Origin: an uncultured Clostridia bacterium
GTDB lineage: Bacteria > Bacillota > Clostridia > Christensenellales > UBA1242
DNA length: 64,000 nt
Direction: 5' to 3'
Assembly (NCBI GenBank): GCA_944372505.1
Contig: CALVZK010000003.1
Location: forward strand, 1-64,000
In this document: piece after piece, positions 9,381 to 17,152 of the stretch
Layout of the letters: each line of letters opens with the position of its first letter
How positions within the stretch are numbered: the first letter of the stretch is position 1
Translations under genes and position numbers: made by a program
The notes under the pieces: model-generated
The model's database searches: none
Seen by the model: only the letters and a program-made list of their open reading frames with translations
Told to the model about the DNA's origin: nothing

Positions 9381-9731
9381 TTAAAACAACATACTGGAAG
9401 CTTTTGAATAAGCCCTTATTAGTCCGCCAGCACCTAATTTTGTTCCTCCAAAATATCTTACTACAACAATTAAACAGTTAAAAATATCTTTTTTCTGCAT
9501 TACCATTAAAATAGGTTTCCCTGCTGTACCAGAAGGCTCTCCATCATCAAATGCTTTTTCAGAAAACGGAATTTTTAAACGATAAGCATAACATATATGT
9601 GTTGCTTTTTTATTCTCAGATTTTACCTCTAATAAGATTCTTTTTATCTCTTCTTCATTATTTACATTAAATAAATAACTGTAGAATTTTGATTTTTTTT
9701 CTATTAACAAATTTTGAGTAACTATATTCAT
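9381..9731 (-). CDS. YigZ/IMPACT family protein, N-terminal domain only
   Basis: This 116-residue protein matches the conserved UPF0029 (IMPACT/YigZ) domain: KATHICYAYR, the GEPSGTAGKPIL loop, and VVVRYFGGTKLGAGGLIRAYSKA. Usual bacterial YigZ proteins are about 200 residues and have a second ferredoxin-like domain (DUF1949). Here translation stops right after RAYSKASSMLF, so that domain is absent. I see no continuation in the roughly 130 bases downstream. The family may act on translation or nucleic acid, but the biochemical role is not settled. Confidence 0.85.
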   Translation of the reverse strand: MNIVTQNLLIEKKSKFYSYLFNVNNEEEIKRILLEVKSENKKATHICYAYRLKIPFSEKAFDDGEPSGTAGKPILMVMQKKDIFNCLIVVVRYFGGTKLGAGGLIRAYSKASSMLF

Positions 9732-9779
9732 AATTATAATTTTATTATATTTTTATAAATTAGTCAATTTTTATATTTT

Positions 9780-11024
9780 CTATTTTAAAACTACTTTTAT
9801 AAAACTTTTCTTACCTTTTTTCAAAAGTAACGAACCCTCATTAAATTTATTTGCATCAATATTCATATTAAAATCATTTACTTTTTCTCCAGAAATAGAA
9901 ATTGCTCCTCCCTGAACTAACCTTCGTGCTTCACTTTTAGATGGGGCAAGAGAAGTTTTAAATAATAAATCACAAATATTTAAACCATTTTTTATTTCTT
10001 CAAGTTTTAATTCAAAAATTGGAGCATCATCTCCGCCTTCTGTAAATAAGTTTTCACTCATTTGTCTAGCCTTATCGGCATCTTCTTTTCCTCTTACAAA
10101 TTTAGTTAATTCATAACATAAAGTCTTTTTTGCTTTAACAATGTCCTCTTTTATTATGTTTTTAACTTCATTCATAGGCAAATCTGTAAATAAAGCAAAC
10201 ATCATCTCTACACAAGCATCGGGTGTTTGATAAACTCCTTGGTAAAAATCATATGCAGAAATTTTATCTTTATCTATCCAAATAGCACCTTTTTCAGTTT
10301 TGCCCATTTTCTTTCCTTCCGGTGTAAGAAGTAATGGATTTGTCGCTCCCACCATTTTTCTTTCAATGCCGTCATCAAAACTTAATTTTCTGGCAAGTTT
10401 AACTCCTGCAGCGATATTTCCCCATTGATCAGCACCACCCCATTCAAGAGAACAACCTTTTTCTTTATTTAAGTGAACAAAATCATATGCTTGCATAGGC
10501 ATATACCCTAATTCAAATAAAGTAAGACCACCTTCCTGTATACGATTGTCATAAATTTCACTTGCGAGCATTTCATTAACATTAAATTTTGACCCTATTT
10601 CTCGCATAAAATCAATATAACTAATATCTTTAAACCAATCATAGTTATTTACAATTTCAGCCTTGTTCTCTCCTTCAAAATCTAAAAAGATGGCAAGACT
10701 TGATTTAATACTTTCAATGTTTTTTTGAATGTCTTCTTTTGCCATTATTTTTCTAATAGTATTTCTTCCGCTTGGGTCACCAATGCAAGCAGTGGCACCA
10801 CCCATTAAAAGATAAACTTTATGCCCTGCCTTTTGAAATCGCCTTAATATAGCATAGGGAACACAATGTCCAATATGCAAACTGTCAGCAGTAGGATCTG
10901 TACCTTCATATAAAGCTATAGGTTGTCCACTTTCTAACATTTTTTTTAATTCTTCTTCATCAGTACATTGATATAACAAACCTCTTTCTTTTAAAACATT
11001 AAATAAATTAGTATCTGTTTTCAT
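9780..11024 (-). CDS. tyrS: Tyrosyl-tRNA synthetase
   Basis: This is a 414-residue class I TyrRS. The ATP-binding signature appears as LHIGHC (about residue 50), the tyrosine-site segment as YMPMQAYDFVHL with a downstream ADQWGN motif, and the KMSKS loop as KKMGKTEKG. The C-terminal 60 residues form an S4 RNA-binding domain (KSEARRLVQGGAISISGEKV). It follows a phosphodiesterase gene after two bases, in an operon led by a tyrosine T-box, so transcription should rise when tRNA-Tyr is uncharged. Confidence 0.97.
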   Translation of the reverse strand: MKTDTNLFNVLKERGLLYQCTDEEELKKMLESGQPIALYEGTDPTADSLHIGHCVPYAILRRFQKAGHKVYLLMGGATACIGDPSGRNTIRKIMAKEDIQKNIESIKSSLAIFLDFEGENKAEIVNNYDWFKDISYIDFMREIGSKFNVNEMLASEIYDNRIQEGGLTLFELGYMPMQAYDFVHLNKEKGCSLEWGGADQWGNIAAGVKLARKLSFDDGIERKMVGATNPLLLTPEGKKMGKTEKGAIWIDKDKISAYDFYQGVYQTPDACVEMMFALFTDLPMNEVKNIIKEDIVKAKKTLCYELTKFVRGKEDADKARQMSENLFTEGGDDAPIFELKLEEIKNGLNICDLLFKTSLAPSKSEARRLVQGGAISISGEKVNDFNMNIDANKFNEGSLLLKKGKKSFIKVVLK

Positions 11025-11026
11025 GT

Positions 11027-12139
11027 CTATCTCCTTTTATTTTCAACTATAATTAAAGGCAAAATCATTTCGCTGGCGGTCAAGCCAGTATGATGCCCTT
11101 TAAATTTGTGACTTTTTTCATCCATTAAAATTTGTTTATAATTATTCTTTACAACTGCAATGTAATCACCTAATAATTTTAATTTGTCAGTTTTTGGACC
11201 AAAATAATTTTTATCTATTAAATCATTTACTTTATATAATTTAATATCTTTCTTATATTTTTTTATCGCTTTTAGAAAATTATCTGTTTCTCCATCTTTT
11301 ACCTGTAAAGCAAATGCTCTCGGTTCTAAGTAAATCGGAACTTTTAAAGTGCTTAATAATTCTTTATCTTTATAGATTTCAATATATTCTTTAATATCTA
11401 ATTGTCCGTGGTCTGGTGTAATTATCAATAACGTGTCTTCGTTTTTATTAATAAAATCTTCAATTTTATCATTTAAATAATTAATTATCTCTTTTGCTTC
11501 TTTGCTTGAAACTCCATAATCATGCATTATATGGTCCGGTTCTCCACTATAACAATAGACAAATTGCTTATTAGGAAGATGACAGATTTCATCTAGATAT
11601 ATAAACATTTCATCAAGTTTATTATAAGAATAGTTTTTGGCGTTTGTTTTTATATAAGGAGGAAATATTGTAGATATTTCATAATTTGAGTTTGTCCGCT
11701 CAAAGTATGGTTTAAATTTTAAAATTTTATCAATTCTACTCATGTCTATTTTTTCGCCTGTATAGTAATTTTTCGACATATAAATTTCTACGCAAGCATC
11801 AATTTCACTAAAATACATACTCCAACCAAACATTCCATGTTGAGAAGGATATAAAGCACTTTGCAAAGTTGATGTTGCATTAGTTGTGGTTGATGGAAAA
11901 ACAGATGTTATTTTTTGTTTTATATTTTTATATAAAAATTTAGTTTTATTTAAGTTTTTTTTCAAAGGATAAATACCTAATCCATCAAGACATAAATAAA
12001 CAACATTTTTATAATTCTTTTTAAGATATTCTTGTATTTTAGAATTTTTATAAATTCCATTTTTAACACCCAAAAAGTCTGCTAGTGTTGCACTAACATT
12101 GAGAACAGAATTATTAAAATTAGGTTTTACAAATCTCAT
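11027..12139 (-). CDS. Alkaline-phosphatase-superfamily phosphodiesterase/nucleotide pyrophosphatase-like protein
   Basis: I start this 370-residue protein at the ATG 12137-12139 behind GGAGGAGAC. A longer frame opens at 12169, but that start lies inside the T-box terminator hairpin and is not credible. The protein has the metal and nucleophile features of the type I phosphodiesterase branch: LDGLGIYP, FPSTTTNATSTL (threonine nucleophile), PDHIMHDYG, and TPDHGQLD followed by a late GHHTG. No signal peptide is seen, so it may be cytoplasmic. It is co-transcribed with tyrS, with two bases between them. The substrate is unknown; nucleotide, phosphonate or phospholipid head-group esters are options. 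Confidence 0.8.
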   Translation of the reverse strand: MRFVKPNFNNSVLNVSATLADFLGVKNGIYKNSKIQEYLKKNYKNVVYLCLDGLGIYPLKKNLNKTKFLYKNIKQKITSVFPSTTTNATSTLQSALYPSQHGMFGWSMYFSEIDACVEIYMSKNYYTGEKIDMSRIDKILKFKPYFERTNSNYEISTIFPPYIKTNAKNYSYNKLDEMFIYLDEICHLPNKQFVYCYSGEPDHIMHDYGVSSKEAKEIINYLNDKIEDFINKNEDTLLIITPDHGQLDIKEYIEIYKDKELLSTLKVPIYLEPRAFALQVKDGETDNFLKAIKKYKKDIKLYKVNDLIDKNYFGPKTDKLKLLGDYIAVVKNNYKQILMDEKSHKFKGHHTGLTASEMILPLIIVENKRR

Positions 12140-12394
12140 GTCTCCTCCAATAAAAAAACACACATTCATTTTAGGACGAATGTGCGTTTCGTGGTACCAC
12201 CTAAATTTACATAACCAACATTAATAATCTTATAATATGTTGTATTATGCCTTAATTATCTTTTCGCTAGATAAGCGCAAAACTTGAAATAGTTGTAATT
12301 CATTTTATAATTCCTTTTGGATTTTCACCAACCATCCTATCTCTGAAAGAAAATTATAAAACTACTATGTCTACTCCACCATTTTGATTTAGTT
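12140..12394 (-). promoter_or_regulatory. T-box leader (tyrosine) of the phosphodiesterase-tyrS operon
   Basis: Read on the minus strand, it contains a stem I with AGAGA, the apical GGAT-GGTTGGTGAAA-ATCC element, and a specifier TAC (12295-12297) in GAATTACAAC. The T-box core AGGTGGTACCACG is at 12190-12202. A terminator follows (12152-12187): ACGCACATTC/GAATGTGTG and seven T. TAC is a tyrosine codon and tyrS is in the operon. Uncharged tRNA-Tyr should stabilise the antiterminator and allow read-through. Confidence 0.93.
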
Positions 12395-12400
12395 TTAAAC

Positions 12401-12429
12401 AATATAACATTTTCGTTGTTATTTGTCAA
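12401..12429 (-). promoter_or_regulatory. Sigma-A promoter of the tyrosine T-box operon
   Basis: On the minus strand TTGACA (12424-12429) is followed after 17 bases by TATATT (12401-12406). The start of transcription would fall just before the T-box leader. Confidence 0.8.
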
Positions 12430-12451
12430 GAAATAACTTTAATTTTAAAAT

Positions 12452-13111
12452 TTATTTCCAATCTATCGGAGTTTCTCCATTTTTTAATAAGAAATCATTA
12501 CATTTTGAAAAATGTTTACACCCAAAAAATCCACGATAAGCAGATAATGGACTTGGATGTGAAGTTTTTAAAATTAAATGTTGATTGTTAATTAAATCTG
12601 CATATCCTTGTGCATAAGAACCCCAAAGCAAAAATACAATTGGTTTTTCTCTTTCTCCTAGAAGTTTAATAATCTGCCTAGTTAAAGTTTCCCATCCTTT
12701 ATCTTTATGTGAATTTGCAATTCCTCTACGCACAGTTAAAACGGTATTTAAAAGTAAAACTCCTTGATTTGCCCATCTTTCTAAATTTCCATTATTATAA
12801 CATTTAATATTTAAATCATTTTCTATCTCTTTCATAATATTTACTAAAGATGGTGGAATTTCTATATTTTCTGGAACAGAAAATGACAACCCTTGTGCTT
12901 GCCCAGGTTCATGATAAGGATCTTGTCCAATAATTACAACTTTTACTTTATCATAAGGGACATGATTTAATGCATTAAATATTTTATCTTCACTAGGATA
13001 AATCTCTCTATTTTGATATTCCTGTTTTAAAAATTCTTGTAATTTTTTAAAATAATCTTTTTCAAATTCTTCTTTTAGAAGATCATACCAACTTTTTCTA
13101 ATTTGTATCAT
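12452..13111 (-). CDS. ung: Uracil-DNA glycosylase, family 1
   Basis: This 219-residue Ung cuts uracil from DNA at the start of base-excision repair. The water-activating motif VVIIGQDPYHEPGQAQGLSF (aspartate and histidine) is near residue 62, the uracil-pocket segment LLLNTVLTVRRGIANSH follows, and the minor-groove leucine loop HPSPLSAYRGFFGC is near the end. The length is standard. No clear ribosome site precedes the ATG. The gene sits upstream of the tyrosine T-box promoter and appears to be its own unit. Confidence 0.97.
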   Translation of the reverse strand: MIQIRKSWYDLLKEEFEKDYFKKLQEFLKQEYQNREIYPSEDKIFNALNHVPYDKVKVVIIGQDPYHEPGQAQGLSFSVPENIEIPPSLVNIMKEIENDLNIKCYNNGNLERWANQGVLLLNTVLTVRRGIANSHKDKGWETLTRQIIKLLGEREKPIVFLLWGSYAQGYADLINNQHLILKTSHPSPLSAYRGFFGCKHFSKCNDFLLKNGETPIDWK

Positions 13112-13155
13112 ATAAAAATTATATATAAATTAAATTAAAAGGTCAATTATTAACA

Positions 13156-13187
13156 AAAAAATTCGCTATTTTTAGCGAATTTTTAAA
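13156..13187 (-). terminator. Terminator of the GGGtGRT operon
   Basis: ATTCGCTA and TAGCGAAT pair around a short T loop with T/A tracts outside. It lies about 60 bases after the stop at 13245. Confidence 0.75.
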
Positions 13188-13244
13188 ATAAAAAACAAAT
13201 TGTTTTTAATAAAATCAAATATCTTTTTAACCATATTTGTGAAA

Positions 13245-14228
13245 TTATTTTCTAGTTTCAACAGCAACTGATAATGCAACAGTAGCTCCAACAATAGGAT
13301 TATTTCCCATTCCGATAAAACCCATCATTTCTACATGAGCAGGCACAGATGATGAGCCAGCAAATTGTGCATCACAATGCATTCTGCCCATTGTATCAGT
13401 TAAACCATAACTAGCCGGACCACATCTCATATTATCAGGATGTAATGTTCTGCCAGTGCCTCCACCTGAAGCTACAGAAAAATAACTTTTCCCATTTTCT
13501 AAACACCACTTCTTATATATTCCAGCAACTGGATGTTGAAATCTTGTAGGATTAGTAGAATTACCTGTAATAGAAACATCTACTTTTTCATGTTTCATTA
13601 TAGCCACGCCTTCTGGAACATCATATGCTCCATACACTTTTACTTTACTTCTTTCTCCATTTGAAAATGATTTTTCGTTAATAATAGAAAGTTCGCCTGT
13701 GGAATGGTCATATTTTGTTTCTACAAAAGTAAAGCCATTAATTCGTGAAATAATATATGCTGCGTCTTTCCCTAATCCATTTAAAATTACATTTAATGGT
13801 GACTTTCTCACTTTATTAGCCGATGTAACAATACCTATAGCTCCTTCTGCTGCTGCAAAACTTTCATGTCCCGCAAGAAAACAAAAGCTTTTTGTTTCTT
13901 CTTTTAAAAGCATGCTTCCAAGTCTGCCATGTCCTAAACCTATTTGTCTTTCATCTGCAACTGAACCTTTAACACAATAAGCCTGAAGCCCTTCCCCTAA
14001 TTTTAAAGCAACATCACAAGCTTTTTTTGTGTTGGTTTTTATAGCAATAGCAACACCTAACTCATATGCTTTTACTGCATTATCAAAACAAATTGGTTGT
14101 ATCCCTTTAACAATTTTCTCTACATCAATTCCAGCATTTAAACAAATATCTTTTGCTTGTTGAATATCTTTTATGTCATATTTTTTAAGAGTTTCCTCTA
14201 TACCAGTTTTTTTGTTTGTCAACTCCAT
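13245..14228 (-). CDS. GGGtGRT family protein
   Basis: This 327-residue protein contains ASGGGTGRTLHPDNMRCGP (about residue 250), the motif that gives the GGGtGRT family its name, followed by DTMGRMHCDAQFAGSSSVP. It is common in anaerobic Clostridia and its function is, to my knowledge, unestablished. The start codon shares a base with the stop of the scaffold-like gene before it, so the two are translationally coupled and probably act together. The many glycines and the histidine/cysteine pair (MHCD) would suit a cofactor- or metal-bound enzyme, but that is only a guess. Confidence 0.85.
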   Translation of the reverse strand: MELTNKKTGIEETLKKYDIKDIQQAKDICLNAGIDVEKIVKGIQPICFDNAVKAYELGVAIAIKTNTKKACDVALKLGEGLQAYCVKGSVADERQIGLGHGRLGSMLLKEETKSFCFLAGHESFAAAEGAIGIVTSANKVRKSPLNVILNGLGKDAAYIISRINGFTFVETKYDHSTGELSIINEKSFSNGERSKVKVYGAYDVPEGVAIMKHEKVDVSITGNSTNPTRFQHPVAGIYKKWCLENGKSYFSVASGGGTGRTLHPDNMRCGPASYGLTDTMGRMHCDAQFAGSSSVPAHVEMMGFIGMGNNPIVGATVALSVAVETRK

Positions 14229-14896
14229 TAGTCCACCCTCCTTGGATCTATAATTTGTTTTGCTTCATTAAATCTTCCGTAGGTTTTAGTGGCTTTTTCT
14301 ATAGCAGATTTAGCATCAGTTCCTTCTCTTAACATTTTCATAAGTGAACCAATCGAAACATACTCATAACCAATTATTTCACCATTCTCATCAAGTCCTT
14401 CTTTAGTGATATAACCTTCTGCTAAATTTAAATATCTTGTACCTTTTTTATCTTGAGAATATACTGTTGCAACATTACTAGACAAAGTTTTGCCAAGATC
14501 TTCAAGAGCAGAACCCACTTCAAGGCCGCCTTCTGAAAAAGCTGACTGACTTCTACCATAAACCAATTGTAAAAATATATTTTTCATAGCATCATTTATT
14601 GCATCACACACTAAATCTGTATTTAATGCTTCAAGTAAAGTTTTACCGGGTAAAATTTCAGCCGCCATGGCAGCAGAATGTGTCATACCCGAACAACCTA
14701 TTGTTTCAACAAGAGCCTCCTTAATAATGCCATCTTTTACATTTAACGTTAATTTGCAAGTGCCTTGCTGTGGTGCACACATGCCACAACCATGCGAAAA
14801 TCCACTAACTTGTTTTATATCTTTCAATTGTATCCATTTTGCTTCTTCTGGAATAGGAGATGGACCAAACCCTTTCATGTTTTTTGGACAATTCAT
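14228..14896 (-). CDS. NifU-like iron-sulfur scaffold protein paired with GGGtGRT
   Basis: This 222-residue protein starts at the ATG 14894-14896, eight bases after GGAGG; an upstream ATG at 14944 lacks a ribosome site. The N-terminal third holds HGCGMCAPQQGTCKL and the next segment ETIGCSGMTHSAAMAAEILPGKTLLEAL, which resembles the NifU/IscU fold (FGC..A...SS....GKTLEEAL). It is longer than IscU and has an unusual cysteine cluster at the start. Annotated relatives in Clostridia sit next to GGGtGRT genes, as here. A role in building or carrying a metal cluster for its partner is likely but unproven. Confidence 0.8.
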   Translation of the reverse strand: MNCPKNMKGFGPSPIPEEAKWIQLKDIKQVSGFSHGCGMCAPQQGTCKLTLNVKDGIIKEALVETIGCSGMTHSAAMAAEILPGKTLLEALNTDLVCDAINDAMKNIFLQLVYGRSQSAFSEGGLEVGSALEDLGKTLSSNVATVYSQDKKGTRYLNLAEGYITKEGLDENGEIIGYEYVSIGSLMKMLREGTDAKSAIEKATKTYGRFNEAKQIIDPRRVD

Positions 14897-14974
14897 TTTC
14901 TTTTCCTCCAAAATGTATTTTATATTAAAACTATTTAAAATCAAAGCAAATTTAATAATAAACTTAAATCATAA

Positions 14975-15006
14975 TAAAAAAGTATGGATAAAATTATCCA
15001 TACTTT
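14975..15006 (-). terminator. Terminator of the acidic membrane protein gene
   Basis: AAGTATGGAT and ATCCATACTT flank a short AT loop, and a T-tract follows on the minus strand. Confidence 0.85.
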
Positions 15007-15028
15007 GAATATATATTGTGTGTTATGT

Positions 15029-16117
15029 TTATTCAGCATCAGATGTATCAGTATCGCTGTTTTTCAACTCTTCAATTGCTTCTTGAAGTTCTTTAATTGT
15101 GTCTTTTAATTCTGTGTTTTGAGAAGATAAAATATTGAAAATTTTTTCAAGTAATGGATATCTTTCTTTATTCTTATCCATAACTTCTTCGCAATGTTGA
15201 ACAGAAAGTTTAAGACCATCAAGAAGATCAAGATCTTCTGCAAGTTTCTTTGCTTTTTCTTCATCTATATCAGAATAATTATTTACACCATAAAGTACAA
15301 CTTTTTGTTTTGCAACTAAAGCTTCTTTTCTACGAAGTTTCTTTTCATCACTTTCGAGAGTTCTCTTTACTCTTCTCAAAGGAATAAACTCTTTTTTGCA
15401 TTGACGAAGTTCTTTTTCGTTTGCTTTAAGTTTTTCTTGAGCTTCTGCAAGTTGTTTTTCAAGTTCTTCTAAAGAAATATTAGAAATAGGAGCAGTTGTA
15501 TCATCTTCTTCTTGTTCTTCTACTTCTGCAGGTTCTTCCTCAGTTTCCTCTTCTACTTGTTCTTCTTCGCTCTTTTCTTCTACAGCTTCTTCTGTAGCAG
15601 TTTCTTCACTTAAATCTACTTCGTCGCCTTCTTCTTCAGCATCTTCTTCTTGTTGCATTCTAGCAAGTCTTTCCATTAATTCTGCACGACGTTGTTTAAT
15701 ATAATCAGAAACATCATCCTCTTCTTCGCTTTGAGGTTCCTCTTCCGTTTCCTCTACCTCTTGTTCTTCTACTTTGCTTTCTTCTTCAACAGGCTTCTCT
15801 TCAGTAACAGTTTCTTCTTCTACTGTTTCTTCTGTGGCTTTTTCTTCATCTTCAGGATTATAATTTTCTACTACTGCACCATTGTATAAAATTGTAGCAA
15901 TTTGTGGATCCTTTTTAACTTCATTGCTATTTTCAAGTGCATTAACTCTATCTTCTAATGCTTTTGTTCTCTTTTCTTGTTTTTCTCGTATAGCTGCTTC
16001 ATCTTTACCTTTATTTGCAAGGCTCATGAAAAGATCTCCCATAAAATATAGAAGGAAACCACCTGCAACAATAATAGCAAGAACAACTACGACTGTAATA
16101 ATTACTGAACTTCCCAT
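15029..16117 (-). CDS. Membrane-anchored acidic coiled-coil protein of unknown function
   Basis: I start this 362-residue protein at the ATG 16115-16117, nine bases after AGGAAG; a GTG three codons upstream has no spacing for a ribosome site. One N-terminal transmembrane helix (SSVIITVVVVLAIIVAGGFLLYFMG) is followed by a short charged coil (RTKALEDRVNALENS). A stretch of roughly 130 residues is almost only Glu, Val, Thr, Ala and Asp. A long coiled coil follows (LEELEKQLAEAQEKLKANEKEL and on to the end). I do not recognise a family. A structural or scaffold role at the inner membrane face is plausible. The 3' neighbour is the Fe-S/GGGtGRT pair, but a terminator separates them. Confidence 0.75.
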   Translation of the reverse strand: MGSSVIITVVVVLAIIVAGGFLLYFMGDLFMSLANKGKDEAAIREKQEKRTKALEDRVNALENSNEVKKDPQIATILYNGAVVENYNPEDEEKATEETVEEETVTEEKPVEEESKVEEQEVEETEEEPQSEEEDDVSDYIKQRRAELMERLARMQQEEDAEEEGDEVDLSEETATEEAVEEKSEEEQVEEETEEEPAEVEEQEEDDTTAPISNISLEELEKQLAEAQEKLKANEKELRQCKKEFIPLRRVKRTLESDEKKLRRKEALVAKQKVVLYGVNNYSDIDEEKAKKLAEDLDLLDGLKLSVQHCEEVMDKNKERYPLLEKIFNILSSQNTELKDTIKELQEAIEELKNSDTDTSDAE

Positions 16118-16162
16118 AACTTTCACTTCCTTTTATTATTTTTAATTTTTGATCGAGATTTT

Positions 16163-16556
16163 TGGTGGAGACGGCGGGACTTGAACCCGCTTCCGAAAAA
16201 CTTTATCAAAACTTTTCTACATGTTTAGTTTATGCTTTTTTTCATTAATACAACGACCATAAACAATCTTTGTATTAATTAGTCTTTTTAAATTGCAACT
16301 TAAATCAAGACATTTTAAGTTGTAGAGCGCTTATTTTGAACCCTTAAAACAATTTAAGCGAAATTGTTTGGGTTGGTTAAATCTTATTAACCTTGTTTTT
16401 TGTTCAATTAGGCAGCACAAGCAAGGCTTTCAGTGCCAAAACGAACAACATTGTTTTTGTTTGCGTTTATTTGCAATTGTCCCCTATAAGGCAAGAGAAC
16501 TACGCCACATGCTTTACATTTTGATCAATGCCCCCCGTCGAAACCAAAACGCCCCC
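16163..16556 (-). ncRNA. ssrA: Transfer-messenger RNA (tmRNA)
   Basis: Read on the minus strand, the 5' end GGGGGCG pairs with the 3' CGTCTCC, followed by the discriminator A and an encoded CCA (16163-16165). The tRNA-like part includes a T arm with TTCAAGTCCCGCC and a 5' GGTTTCGACGGG segment, as in other tmRNAs. The tag frame is listed separately. tmRNA with SmpB rescues stalled ribosomes and tags the product for proteolysis. The smpB stop lies seven bases before its 5' end, so it may be released from a common transcript by RNase P. Confidence 0.95.
16408..16464 (-). other. tmRNA tag-peptide reading frame
   Basis: The resume codon is most likely GCA (16462-16464), giving ANKNNVVRFGTESLACAA and a TAA stop at 16408-16410. 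The usual tag ends in ALAA; here it ends in LACAA, with a cysteine. The tag is also longer than the common 10-15 residues. The resume position is inferred from the AAAC-GCA-AAC context and the stop. The frame from the stop backwards is certain. Confidence 0.75.
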
Positions 16557-16563
16557 AAAAGGG

Positions 16564-17001
16564 TTAGTTTTTTAAAGCACGATCGATTTCCCGCTGGATA
16601 GCCTTATCCTTAAGGACTTGTCTCTTGTCATAAAGTTTTTTACCTTTAGCAAGCGCAATTTCTATTTTGGCTTTTCCCTTATCCATATAAGCTTTAGTAG
16701 GAATAATTGAAAATCCTTTTTCCTTGACCTTGCGTTCAAGTTTTAAAATTTCTTCTTTATGCAAGAGTAACTTTCTTGTGCGTTTACTTTCCCTTTCCGA
16801 CTGCGAATTTTCATATGGAGCAATATAACAGTTTTTTAAATATGCTTGCCCTTCTTTAATATTAACATAACTGTCGCTTAAACTAATCTTGCCTTGGCTT
16901 ACTGATTTTATTTCACAGCCTTTAAGTTCGATGCCTGCTTCAAGAAAGTCAGAAACGAAGAAATCATGATATGCCTTCTTGTTATTAGTTAGTATCTTCA
17001 T
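16564..17001 (-). CDS. smpB: SsrA-binding protein SmpB
   Basis: This 145-residue partner of tmRNA binds the tRNA-like domain and the ribosomal A site. Family features are NKKAYHDFFV, EAGIELKGCEIKSV, ENSQSERESKRTRKLLLHK and the basic C-terminal tail (KKLYDKRQVLKDKAIQREIDRALKN), whose helix occupies the mRNA channel. AGGAGG precedes the ATG. It lies downstream of rnr and immediately upstream of ssrA, the arrangement seen in many Bacillota. Confidence 0.97.
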   Translation of the reverse strand: MKILTNNKKAYHDFFVSDFLEAGIELKGCEIKSVSQGKISLSDSYVNIKEGQAYLKNCYIAPYENSQSERESKRTRKLLLHKEEILKLERKVKEKGFSIIPTKAYMDKGKAKIEIALAKGKKLYDKRQVLKDKAIQREIDRALKN

Positions 17002-17152
17002 CTCGCCTCCTATTATAACACTGATTTATTATAATTTCAATACCCATTTGCAATTTTTTTTATAAATAGCATAATTTTTTTTAATTTTTAGCAACAAAAC
17101 TCTGAAAAAAGTAAAAAATATGTGTTTTTATCATAGATTTTTATAATTTATA

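Noticed and set aside
12140..12169. Longer start for the phosphodiesterase gene beginning MNVCFF
   Set aside because: These codons lie in the T-box terminator hairpin and T-run. The real ATG follows GGAGGAGAC at 12139.
13699..13980. Plus-strand ORF antisense to the GGGtGRT gene
   Set aside because: Shadow of a well-supported gene; no domain or start signal.
14897..14944. Upstream extension of the scaffold-like gene
   Set aside because: No ribosome site; GGAGG lies within the extension, eight bases before the ATG at 14896.
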